Positions 13,701-58,256 of a stretch of DNA of 64,000 nt are shown in pieces (within the stretch, counting starts at the first letter, position 1; every line of letters begins with the position of its first letter). The position numbers were made by a program, and so were the translations under genes. The notes under the pieces are model-generated. The model was not told the DNA's origin. It saw only the letters and a program-made list of their open reading frames with translations, and searched no databases. The stretch comes from Cristatella mucedo (Eukaryota > Bryozoa > Phylactolaemata > Cristatellidae), in assembly GCA_009760855.2 (NCBI GenBank), contig WPIO01000038.1:2068501-2132500 (forward strand), in the 5' to 3' direction.

Positions 13701-16700
13701 AGAACACAATCTTTTCTAGGTGCTTTACATTTGCTGCAAAGGGAACCGCGATTGAATGGTGAGTAATATCATGCTTGATAAACAACATGATGCAAGTGTT
13801 GTTGGTGGCAATAATAATGCACTTGATAAAGCACCCTTAGAGAACACAATCTCTTTCTAGGAGCTATAAATTTGCTGCAAAGGGAAACGCGATTGAATGG
13901 TGAGTATGCTTGATAAACAACATGTTGAAAGTGTGGTTGGTGGCAGCATGCACCGTGTCAGCACTCATCAGCACAGCAAGGACAAATCACAGTTACCCAC
14001 TAAATGCTGTCCTAAATAAGTGTTTTTAAGTTCTTTTTAAATGTGGTCAAGTCAGGGGATGTTCTGACGCAAGTGGGGAGGGAGTTCCAGGCTTTGGGAG
14101 CATACGAACTAAATGCATGGTCTCCAAAGGATTTGAGGTTTGTACAAGGTATTGGTAAACTGTTGGATTCCGAAAAGCGGGTGGTACGATGCTTGGCCTG
14201 GTGGGAAAGTAGATCTGAGAGATATGTATGTATGTATCTCCGTCATTAACTCCACCAAGTCTTAAAGACTATGTGGGTGTTACACAGGAGAGTTTTGTAT
14301 AGCCCACTCACAGCCTAAGTGGCTTTCGGTAGCAGTCGGTAGCCAACAGACTTTGTCTCACGCAACAAAGAGAAACTGTGAAGCATAGCTGAAGCAGGAG
14401 AGCAGTTGAGGCAGTGAGAAGCATGGAATTAGCAGCTCAGAACTGCTGAAAAGGATGAGCCATAGTCGGCTGTAAGAGAGTAGTTGTTGCATAAGAATAG
14501 GCTGGAGCCAAAGAATGAAGTGACCTAAAAGTGAGAGACAAAACCTTGAAGTCGATCCATTGCTTGACGGGAGCCACTGCAGGTCGGCGAGAAGTGGTGA
14601 TGTGGCAACTGCCACGCTCACGACATACAAGCCTAGCTGCAGAGTTTTGCACCAGCTGTAATCGCCTGATTGCACATGCCTGTAGGCCAGTTACACACTG
14701 CGATATATTGGGATGCACTACGATAATGCTGCCAGTCTCACAATAAACTTCGCACAACCGAGGTTTTGATTCCTCATTAAAAAACAGTGTTCCCGGTTTA
14801 CCAACCGAATTTCATGCAATCGCACTTCCTCTGGCCTATAGTGGGCCCTGCAGTTGTTATGGCAACTGCAGGCACTGTGCTGCTGTGGTTTTGATTCCAC
14901 TTTTAAGAAAACCGTAATTCGGATTACCAACTAAATTGCATGTGATTGGGCATGGGCATTGCTAGGCACCGGCCTTCAATGGCCTGTCTAAACGAGCAGT
15001 CCTACATTTTCAAATGTGATACAGCTGCCATTTCCACAATAATAATAATAATGATAATAGTAATACATTTGATATAGCACCCTCAGAGAACTAAATCTCT
15101 TTCTAGGTACTTTCCATTAGCTGCAAAGGAAGCAAGATCGAATGGTTAGTGGTAGCATACTCAATAAACCACAAGAATAACATGCTTAGGGGTGACATGC
15201 ACAGGGTCAGCATGAATCTGTGGTTAGTTTGCAAGTATGGTTAATTTATGCAAGTATGGTCAGCATACACAGTGTCAGCATGCATAAGCTCATAAAGGAC
15301 GAGTCACAGGGACCCACTAAATGCTGCAATAAATAGATGCATTTTTAGTTTCTTTTTAGATGTGAGTAAGTCAGGAGATGTCGTTGATGCAAGCCGGGAG
15401 TCAGTTTCAGGTTTGGGTGCAGACGAACTAAAGGCACGGTCTCCAAACGATTGGAGATGTGTATGAGATAAGGGTAAACAGTTAGATTCCGAAAAGCAGA
15501 TGGTACGATGCTTAGACGGTGGGGAAGTAGATCTGATAGGTATGCAGGAGCCAAAGAATGAAGAGTCCTAAAAGTAAGTGATAAAACCTTGAAGTTATGT
15601 GTTGCTTGACAGGTAGCCAGCACAGGTCGGCAAGAAGTGGTGAGATGTGGCAACTGTAACCCTCACGACCGGCAGGCCTAGCTGCAGAGTTTTGCATCAA
15701 CTATAAGCACAAGATTTCACAGGCCGGTAAGTCAAGACAGGATGACATCAATGCATGGACAAATTTTGATCTAGTATCTCTCTTTAAGCAGGCCTGAATT
15801 CTAGCAATGTTGACTGTGGTGCTGACGAGGTCGTCTAACGACACCCCACGTTGGAAAAGGACAACTACAATTCGTGCAGATGCTACAGGAGAAATGCTGA
15901 CAGAGTCGATTTTGAATATTAGGCTTACCAATTTCTAAGTCAGGCTTTATTTTCCCATAACTAGTAAGGTCGTTCTATCGATATTAAATTTGAGAAAGCT
16001 TTATGCCATCCATGCCTGGATGTGCAGATGTAAGCAATTAATGAACAAAAGGAGTTGATGAGATGAGAGGCCCTCGAGAACGACTTTGTGATCAACAGCA
16101 TCAAAGGCTGCCAAAAGATTAAGCAAAACAAGCAGAAAGACTTTACCTAAGTCTGCATTCCTGAGAGAAAGTCGTTATACACCCAAAGCAGCACCGAGTC
16201 TGTTAAGCGATTAGCCTAAAACCAGACCAGAGCTCACTTGCTAGGCTTAAAGTTTCAAGGCTGAGTCAATTATCACAGCTTTAGCATATCATCAGCAGCT
16301 GAGCACAGCTAGAAACCAATACCCGACGAAGTAAACCATAGGGTAAAGTCAGTAACGACTGACTCGGGGTTTACCATCTTTAGGGAGCCTACTTGTTAGA
16401 TCGTACCAGTGAAATATAGAAGGAAGCTCGTTATCCTGTCAGAATACCAGATGATACTTAAAACGTTTCAACTGCAGAGAATGAAAATGAGAGGTCGAAA
16501 TAGATTTCCAAGGTCTTTGCAAACATGTGCCTTTCCTCCTTCTTTGCAGTACAGGATGCGTAGCTTCACTATGCATTTCTCGGCCCACATCTTCCTCAAA
16601 AACCTCGGCTGGTATGGTGAAGACTTATTCACTGAGAATTACCATCACTGGAGGGCTGGGCATGATATTCTAATCGGTTTTAAGAAATGACAAGGGTATT

Positions 16701-16763
16701 CCGCTCAGGAGCGGTTCAGCAAATGACAGGTTTATATATATAGATAGATATATATATAGATAT

Positions 16764-16798
<35 letters not shown>

Positions 16799-19349
16799 TA
16801 TATATAGATATCTATATATATAGATAGATAGATAGATAGATAGATAGGATAGATAGATCATTTGTATAGTGCGCTAAGAGAATGTAATCTCTATTCAGGT
16901 GCTTCACATGTGCCATGGGGCTCGAACACAACCTAGGTTTCATTTGATAGCATGCTTTATTACCACTGCAGCATGCTACAGATTAGCCCTGCTGGTGAGC
17001 TATAATGCACGGCATTCTAGGCTGCCAGCTAACGCAAACTCGGTGATTCCTAATCTTTGTCACTTGTTCCCCTCGGTCGAAGCTTGACGTCTAAGCAGCG
17101 GTAAGCAGCAGCTAGATGTTATGCGTCAGTTAATGGTCAGGCAATTACGACGAGGGACATACATACAATGCAGCCCAACAATTCAGTGACTGGAGCAGCA
17201 GAAAAGGAGCTGCCACTCACGTTGAGAAGCAGCCACTTGAAGCCGTAATGTGTTTACTCGGCGACCCTCGGGCATTCTTTATACAATAGCAATAATTATA
17301 ACAATACATTTGTCATAGCTCCCTCGAAGAACTCAATCTCCTTCGAGGCTGTTTACATTTGCTGTAAATGAGCTAAGAGGTCCACGACTGATTATATTAT
17401 TATATAATATTATATTACTGATTACATTATTTTAAACAGCAGCTGCTGCACAGTTAAATTGCAAATTGTCCTGTCGTGATGCATTAGCAATCCGGTGACA
17501 CTTCTCAGCCACTATGACGACAAACTGTACGGTAGCTGCTGTTTCTAGAAGTTCTTAGAATGACACGGTCTTCCAGCCGTGGCCCCTAGGAAGCTCTGCA
17601 CGAGATTTGGGGTAGAAATTTCATGCCCAGGGGTTACCAAGCGATATGCACTTCATCTTTACCAGATACTGACGATTAGTAGAGCAGCTCTGTGAAACCA
17701 GCAACCAAGAACGAACAACTACACCCATTTTCATTGTTAATCACGACGATGACGAATCAAATACGACCTGCGATGAAATCGCTTGGGGGAAATAATGTTC
17801 ACCGACTCGACAGCTTTGCACAATCGAGCTCACGTCTCAGCCGGGCAGCACTGGCATCGCACGCCAGGAGGAAGCCAGCTCACAGTCACTGTTAAGTTTA
17901 AGTAACATAATAATAATAATAATAATAACATTGCACTTGATAAAGCGCCCTCAGAGAACTTAATCTCTTTCTAGGCGCTTTACATTTGCTGCAAAGTGAT
18001 ATGCAATTGAAGTAAAGCAAAGATCGACTGATTCAACGTTTCTGATCGTCGACACATCCGACTGATTCCTCATTTATACGGCAGCAGACGAGTAATAACA
18101 GCTATCGCCATAACTTGCCGCGAACAATAAAGAACTGCCTGCGGCAATAGTCGAACCCACAACCGGAAGTGTGATCGGCTGGCCCCTCTGCTAAGACTTG
18201 GGGAGGAGGGGGCGAGCAGACGTGGGAGGGGTGTGTTCCCGGCAGCGACAGCAGACGGTAGAGGCTGCAGAACGGCGGGCACTGGTAGCAGCTGAGTCCA
18301 TTGCACAGCCAGGCTGCCGTGCTGGGCTTGTGAAGTCACTCGGTACAGAGCTTCAGGCTTTGGGAGCGTAGGAATAATTAATATAATTATAGTAGTCTTT
18401 ATAGTAATAATAATAACAAAAACAAGACGTGGCTTATATAGCACTGCAAGTGAACTTAATCTCCAGCCCGGCAATTTGATACTCTCGAGCAAGAGAATCA
18501 CTACTCAAGGGTCGGTGTCATGCAGGATATCAAGCATGCAAAAAGCCAGCAAGTATCATGCGACAGCAAACATGAAGCTACACGCGGCCACCGGTGAGCG
18601 AGATCTAAGGCAAGTAAAACGCATTTAATCACGCACAGGCTCCTACGCAAAGCACACCGGAACAGACAAAAGCGCGAAAAGTTCACTAAGGCGAAGGAGA
18701 AGCTGACTGGAACAGTTGCCTCTAGAGATGAGACTAGAAGCATGCTGAAGGTGGCTGCATGTAGTGACCCTATTGGGAGGGACGAAATACAGACTTTCGA
18801 TGCACACGAACTGAAGGCTCGACCTCCACAATATTTCAATTTAGTCCGAGGGACGCTGAGATCGCAAGTCGAGCGGGTGGCGAGAGAGCAGAGACTGCAG
18901 GAGCAAGAATGGGTCGGACGCGCAGGCTGGTGCCAGCGAGCGAACTGACCAGTAAGCCATACTGAGGCTGAACTTGATTCACAATGCTTGGTAGGGCGTC
19001 AGCGAAGCTCAGACAGAAGTGGGGGGGGGGTCGATCAGGCAGCCACGTGAACGGAAAAATGGAGTCTCCCCCCACACGATTTGAGATTGGTCCGAGTCGC
19101 AGCAGCTAAGCGGCCTCGATCAGAGGAGCGAGCGGTTCGGGAGGTCACGTGCGACCAAGCCAGTTCGTGCGGGTGAGCCCGAATAGGAGAGCGACGGAGC
19201 CGAAATGCGGGAGACAGACCCTGCCGGTCCGAGAGGCGCTCGCCGGGCGTTCGCTCACCGTGCGCTCCGTGCGCAAACGCGTCACCATCGAGATGAAGTG
19301 TGACCAGGCACAGAGCGCCGACCGTGAGCATCGCTTGAAGCGCGTTCAT
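4857..19349 (-). CDS. tmem19: TMEM19-like multipass membrane protein gene (DUF92 family), four 5' exons visible, 3' end off window
   Basis: Read on the minus strand, four exons join in matching phase (all phase 1): 19349-19259, 12114-11998, 6763-6626 and 5108-4857. The joined product starts with a hydrophobic segment. It continues with a PIS-x-x-R loop and second membrane segment, the motif [17 protein letters not shown], a third membrane segment ending FFLTTSK, then [15 protein letters not shown] and [15 protein letters not shown] recognise this order as TMEM19, an integral membrane protein of the DUF92 family, which also includes plant phytyl-phosphate kinase VTE6. The animal biochemical role is not established. 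The family is usually about 330 aa; about 193 aa are present here and the C-terminal third should lie left of position 1. Introns hold many LINE fragments. The start codon lies head-to-head with progranulin, so a shared promoter is likely. The identity is firm from exons 2-4; exon 1 is less certain. Confidence 0.88.
6345..6500 (-). mobile_element. LINE family A 3' end in TMEM19 intron 3
   Basis: An AAT-repeat tail is followed by the reversed 3' end (aaatctctttctaggcac, atttgctgcagag). Confidence 0.8.
6626..6763 (-). CDS. tmem19: TMEM19 exon 3
   Basis: The exon is 138 nt, phase 1 to phase 1. It has acceptor ctcttccacag/ga and donor gaag/gtatgc. It encodes [12 protein letters not shown], a long hydrophobic segment ending FFLTTSK, then a basic stretch and LEENFKEG. 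The Ser-Ser/Thr-Ser-Lys-x-Thr stretch after the membrane segment and the Lys-Glu-Gly at the exon end match the TMEM19 pattern. An open frame runs past the donor to a stop at 6546, but the fit to exon 4 shows splicing at 6626. Confidence 0.9.
7485..7640 (+). mobile_element. tRNA-derived SINE
   Basis: It shares the SINE body seen at 58680: a tRNA-like promoter region with gatcgagccctgcag, then cgatcctttattg, agataaccgttaaggctctt and gaggctgttgaatcagc-like 3' end. It abuts the AAT tail of the next LINE. Confidence 0.7.
7641..10525 (-). mobile_element. LINE family A, long copy with endonuclease and reverse transcriptase remnants, internally deleted
   Basis: Read on the minus strand from about 10525, the copy shows an endonuclease-like region with [20 protein letters not shown]-type start, a GYSF-x-H-PR-x-x-GGGVA-like block and [13 protein letters not shown], the catalytic GDFN-type motif. 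It then jumps at about 9475 into the RT (SKTLELVV), missing roughly the EN-RT linker and early RT. The YADD motif is at about 8965, and the element ends with its ATT tail at 7641. Several stops and shifts are present. It is interrupted at 8306-8572 by a second LINE family and lies in TMEM19 intron 2. Confidence 0.88.
8306..8572 (+). mobile_element. LINE family B 3' end nested in family A
   Basis: A plus-strand 3' terminus of another non-LTR family, ending in gagttacagacgtagatacattacattac, interrupts the minus-strand family A element in its region corresponding to gattgcacatg/gtgagtt. Confidence 0.82.
10693..10842. repeat. AT microsatellite with ACATAT variants
   Basis: About 150 bp of TA dinucleotides with interspersed catata and gtatat units, directly after the 5' end of the LINE copy. 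Confidence 0.95.
11590..11725 (+). mobile_element. tRNA-derived SINE
   Basis: The head TGGCACACTGGGTAAGG fits a tRNA A-box, and gggcttggttcctgc sits at the B-box position. The body (ggctgtaaaggcttt) matches the copies at 58680 and 45538. Confidence 0.75.
11998..12114 (-). CDS. tmem19: TMEM19 exon 2
   Basis: The exon is 117 nt, phase 1 to phase 1. The acceptor is cttctgtag/gc and the donor gtggcag/gtatgt. It encodes a PIS-x-x-R loop, a hydrophobic segment ([11 protein letters not shown]) and then [15 protein letters not shown]. The last motif corresponds to the conserved Lys-Lys-x-Ser-Leu and Ser-Gly-Ala region that follows the second membrane segment of TMEM19. Confidence 0.88.
12590..12790 (+). 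mobile_element. LINE family A 3' end
   Basis: 3' UTR blocks (tgttaccatatttac, acctctaacca) lead into gtaaagtgcctagaaagaga and an ATT-rich tail. Confidence 0.78.
13155..13620 (-). mobile_element. LINE family A 3' end
   Basis: It has an AAT tail, the reversed terminus, and coding remnants of the RT C-terminus including the block for [18 protein letters not shown]. Confidence 0.8.
13660..13808 (-). mobile_element. LINE family A 3' terminal fragment
   Basis: An AAT tail is followed by gcacttgataaagcaccctgag and the reversed terminus; a second family A tail begins immediately after it at about 13809, giving two stacked 3' ends. Confidence 0.75.
13809..14700 (-). mobile_element. LINE family A copy interrupted by family B
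   Basis: The 3' terminus and RT C-terminus are continuous with the block at 14494-14700 once the family B insert at about 14225-14493 is removed: the sequence breaks in agatctgagag/gtaggctggagcc. Confidence 0.8.
14225..14493 (-). mobile_element. LINE family B 3' end nested in family A
   Basis: The reversed 3' end (atgtgggtgttacacaggag, then the gtagccaacagactttgtc block and catagtcggctg) lies inside a family A copy. Confidence 0.78.
15040..16330 (-). mobile_element. LINE family A copy, reverse transcriptase 3' half
   Basis: It has an AAT tail, the terminus, C-terminal RT, and upstream blocks reaching the SKTL/NYRP side near 16300. Many stops and small deletions show that it is old. Confidence 0.8.
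16735..16858. repeat. TATA/TAGA microsatellite
   Basis: About 125 bp of mixed tatata and tagata units, ending at a short family A tail (16859-16925, minus). Confidence 0.93.
17285..17385 (-). mobile_element. LINE family A terminal fragment
   Basis: It contains acatttgtcatagctccct, aactcaatctccttcgagg and tttacatttgctg in the order of the reversed 3' terminus. Confidence 0.7.
17905..18015 (-). mobile_element. LINE family A terminal fragment
   Basis: An AAT repeat is followed by gcacttgataaagcgccctc and the reversed terminus ending tttgctgcaaag; only about 100 bp of element. Confidence 0.82.
18405..18490 (-). mobile_element. LINE family A-like terminal fragment, diverged
   Basis: An AAT-rich run is followed by cttatatagcactgcaag and aacttaatctccag, a worn version of the reversed terminus. 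Confidence 0.5.
19259..19349 (-). CDS. tmem19: TMEM19 exon 1 (start codon, first membrane segment)
   Basis: The ATG at 19349 sits in a good context (ccaagATGa). It opens a 30-residue hydrophobic N-terminus, beginning [20 protein letters not shown], which ends at a strong donor (cacg/gtgagc) in phase 1. That is the phase of the next exon. The hydrophobic stretch takes the place of the first membrane segment of TMEM19. First exons diverge, so this assignment rests on phase, strand, position and hydrophobicity rather than on sequence motifs. Confidence 0.68.
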
Positions 19350-19690
19350 CTTGGAAGCCGGCCGGCTCCCCAGCGAACCTGCAACGCTGCTGCCGAGCAA
19401 AGCAGCACAGATGATCTAGACGTCCGAGAGCTACTGCCCGCCAAGGGCGCGACCAATCCGCACGTTCTTCCGGAGTAGGGCCGGTGTTCGGGGGGGGGGG
19501 CGGCGGCGCCGTGGGTGTAGCCAAGGAAGGATGCTGGTCGAGGTCTAATGTGAAGGTCGTCCAGCCGTCACATGAGTACCTGAAGCCGCGTCGCCTGCGG
19601 CCTCGTCACGTCGTCCTCGCGCCGTCGCCATTTGATCGATGCTCTGTGCTGACCGCTGAGTGCGACTTGCCCGCAGCCTCTCTCGCTGAG
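19350..19690. promoter_or_regulatory. Putative bidirectional promoter between TMEM19 and progranulin
   Basis: Only 341 bp separate the two divergent start codons. The interval is rich in C, G and CpG, has a G-run near 19490, and carries a CCAAT box at 19453-19457. An E-box resembling the TFEB/TFE3 CLEAR element lies at 19567-19576 (gtcacatgag). A closer match (GTCACGTG) lies at 19144-19151, just inside TMEM19 intron 1. Mammalian progranulin is known to be TFEB-responsive; regulation here is an inference. No TATA box was evident. Confidence 0.5.
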
Positions 19691-55250
<35,560 letters not shown>

Positions 55251-55550
55251 TCAGCGCCACATGTGCCGTTCTTTGCCGATGCTCGAGGATTCCGAATTGA
55301 TTTTTATTGTCAGATCGTGCCATCAGCATAATTATGCGTGCAGCTTTCCAGCTCCAGTCGCATTTGACCGTCTGCTCTGACGGCGCCTCGTCAGGAGTAT
55401 TGCAAATTAACACGAGAGCAACGTCGGTGGAGCATACGATAAAAATCTGGAAAAACAGGGCCCTCGTTAGTAAAAAGAGTTCATTGTTTTGATATTTTGT
55501 CACTTTTCTCCTTTGATAATGAACACTAATAAAAGAATTTCGGTTGGATT
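55251..55550 (+). other. Progranulin 3' untranslated region with polyadenylation signal
   Basis: An AATAAA at 55528-55533 lies 278 bp after the stop codon and is followed by a T-rich stretch, as expected downstream of a cleavage site. The right edge is an estimate. Confidence 0.65.
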
Positions 55551-55750
55551 TTTTTTCGCTCGCTCGTTTCACTTCGTGGGCTGCGCACGTGACAACGAAT
55601 GCTTGCTAGTGCTAGTGCATGTTGCTGCCAGTCCGAAATGAGCTTCATACCCTGCCAGCTTAGTGGAGCTCTTAGTGGAGTATAAGGGGTTCCTGCCCCC
55701 CCCACAACCAACCGGCAACCAACCCCCTCCCTCCAAGCCATCGGTGGGTG

Positions 55751-56041
<291 letters not shown>

Positions 56042-56109
56042 GGAGCTGCTCACGTGTGTGCCCTGCCCCTACCGTCTAGCTGCTGGTACTGTAATCTACC
56101 ATATCTCTC

Positions 56110-56705
56110 TGCTTGTCCTACTGGGTAGCGACAGCCAAGTTGTTGGGTCGAAAGGGTGGTAAGCTACAGAAGAGGTTTCCCTGACAACCCGGCCCCATCT
56201 GAATCACAAGCATTGGATGGATACCGGTTGATCAACGGATACAGGGCCAAGTTCTTACTCTGACCCACAAGGCCTGCCACGGCTTGGCTCCTCCGTACCT
56301 AGCTGAACTGCTGCACCAGTTTCAGCCTCCTCGTGTCCTCAGGTCCTGTATGGACAACAAATTAGGTGTTCCATTTCTCCACTTAAAGACCGTTGGCGAC
56401 AGAAGCTTAGCTCTGCAGATCCTAGACTGTGGAACTTGCTTCCACAATTCTTACGCAACGACAACGACTCTCTGCTGCCGACTATAGCTCATCCTTTTAA
56501 GCAGTCCTGGGCTGCTACTTCCATGCTACTCACTACCTCAACTGCTCTTCTGACTCTGCTATGCTTCCCAATTTCTCTTTGTTTTGTGAGATGAAGTCTG
56601 TTGGCTACCGAAAGATGCTTAGGCTGTGAGTGCGCTATACAAAACTATTCTGCGTAACACCCACATGGTCTTTGTGGAGTTACAGACGGAGCTACATTAC
56701 ATTAC
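56110..56705 (+). mobile_element. LINE family B, reverse transcriptase C-terminus and 3' UTR
   Basis: Codes a worn APPYLAELLHQFQPPRVLRS then an LKTVGDRS block and continues through the 3' UTR to gagttacagacggagctaca and ttacattac. Confidence 0.82.
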
Positions 56706-56744
56706 AAGCTGTGTGGGACAGCACGCGTTCGTGCTGACTCCTAC

Positions 56745-57300
56745 GCACCGCCCCAAGAGGGCACAGCTAGGGCAGAATTTCTCGCCGACCTGCACTGGCT
56801 ACCAGTCAAGCAACGGATTGACTTCAAGGTTTTGTCGCTCACTTTTAGGTCACTTCATTCTTTGGCTCCAGCCTATCTCTCAGATCTACTCCCCCAACAG
56901 GCCAAGCATTGTACCACCCGCTTTTCGGAATCCAACAGTTTACCAATACCTTGTACAAACCTCAAATCCTTTGGAGACCGTGCATTTAGTTTGTATGCTC
57001 ACAAAGCCTGGAACTCCCTCCCGACTTGCGTCAGAACATCCCCTGACCACATTTAAAAAGAACTTAAAAACACCTATGTAGGACAGGATTTAGTGGGTCC
57101 CTGTGATTCGTCCTTGATGTGCTTATGCGTGCTGACACTGTGCATGCTGCCACTAACCACATTTGCATGCTGACCCTGTGCATGTCACCCCTAACCATGT
57201 TATTCATGTTGTTTATCAAGCATGATATTGCTCACCATCCAATCTCGTTTTCCTTTACAGCAAATGTAAAGCGCCTAGAGAGAGATTGAGTTCTGTGAGT
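56745..57300 (+). mobile_element. LINE family A, reverse transcriptase C-terminus and 3' UTR
   Basis: From ctcgccgacctgcactggct through the [15 protein letters not shown] block and the 3' UTR to gtaaagcgcctagagagaga, with the ATT tail missing. It starts just after the family B end. Confidence 0.85.
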
Positions 57301-57449
57301 TCTGATCGTCGATCGTATCAGAACGTTCCAGAAGCAGGCCCTGGATTTCTTTGAGCCTATGGCTCAATGAATTACTGCCAGTCGGCTTCAGAAATGTTAC
57401 AGCCCTTCGTTGACAGCAATAATAAATGTGCGTAAACATCGTGGCCGCA

Positions 57450-57620
57450 TGATTGCAACACATGTCACCCCTAACCATGTTACTCATGTTGTTTATCAAG
57501 CATTATATTACTCACCATTCAATTGCATTTCCCTTTGCAGCAAATGTAAAGCGCCTAGAAAGAGATTAGGTTCTCTGAGGGCGCTTTATCAAGTGCATTA
57601 TTATTATTATTATTATTAAG
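57450..57620 (+). mobile_element. LINE family A 3' terminus with ATT tail
   Basis: About 170 bp, from tcacccctaaccatgttac to the terminus gcgctttatcaagtgc and an ATT repeat. Confidence 0.88.
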
Positions 57621-57674
57621 CAACCGGGGCTCTCCACAGCAGGACTGAAACCGAGTTTCCGAACGAGAAACCTT

Positions 57675-58005
57675 GAAAAAATACAATTTATTAGGAACGA
57701 GGCCTCGGTGCAACCAACGAAAACAAAGATCCTCTATCGCAAGTGTCCGATAATATGCCTGCTCGCGCAGCCCGCTGAAGAGCCAGAGCAAAATCTACGG
57801 GGGGGGGGGGGGGGGGGGGGAGGAGGGGGGGCACGCACATTCTGGGGGTCACGCCCAGCCCCCAGGGGAGGGAGGAGGGGCTGGAGGCGTGGCAGTAGAA
57901 AGTGCCAACGGCATCTTCCCGGACTCGACGAGGAGCCGGCCTGTGCGTGTGGGCATGTGTGTGTGCGTGCGTGAGCACACTCCGGCGACCAACGTGACAC
58001 GGCAC
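57675..58005 (-). other. CNPY2-like 3' untranslated region with polyadenylation signal and C-run
   Basis: On the minus strand AATAAA lies at 57692-57687, about 310 bp after the stop. A long homopolymer (G on the plus strand, about 57799-57828) sits inside, so the transcript would carry a C-rich tract. The end is an estimate. Confidence 0.6.
57799..57828. repeat. Poly-G tract
   Basis: A near-continuous G-run with one AGGA interruption, inside the CNPY2 3' UTR on the opposite strand. Confidence 0.95.
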
Positions 58006-58256
58006 TCAGAGTTCCACTCGTCCGTCAGCGTCTTCGGCCGCAGGGTCGTCTGCAGTGGCCGAGGCAGCATCTGCAGTGGCCGCAGCGTCGTCTGCTGCCG
58101 ATGAGCTGGCCCCTGCTGCGTCGCCGGCTTCGCTGCTCTCGCCAGCTGCGTGAGCAGCGTCCGCTTTTGCCTTGTTCCTTGGGTGTGACTTGTGCAGCTC
58201 GGTGATCTCCGGAGGCTGCTCGTTCACGTCGAACAGCTGCTCGGCGGTGCATGCAC
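58006..58256 (-). CDS. cnpy2: CNPY2-like exon 5: last cysteine, acidic/alanine-rich tail and stop
   Basis: The CDS part is 251 nt, entering in phase 1 after gttgcag/gt. It encodes GACTAEQLFDVNEQPPEITE, a basic KSHPRNKAKAD segment, then about 45 residues of Ala, Asp, Ser and Glu, and ends DGRVEL before TGA. The first Cys completes the CVRLSGAC pair. Known CNPY2 proteins end soon after this Cys with HDEL or similar, so the low-complexity tail is unusual; RVEL may act as a KDEL-like signal. Confidence 0.88.
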
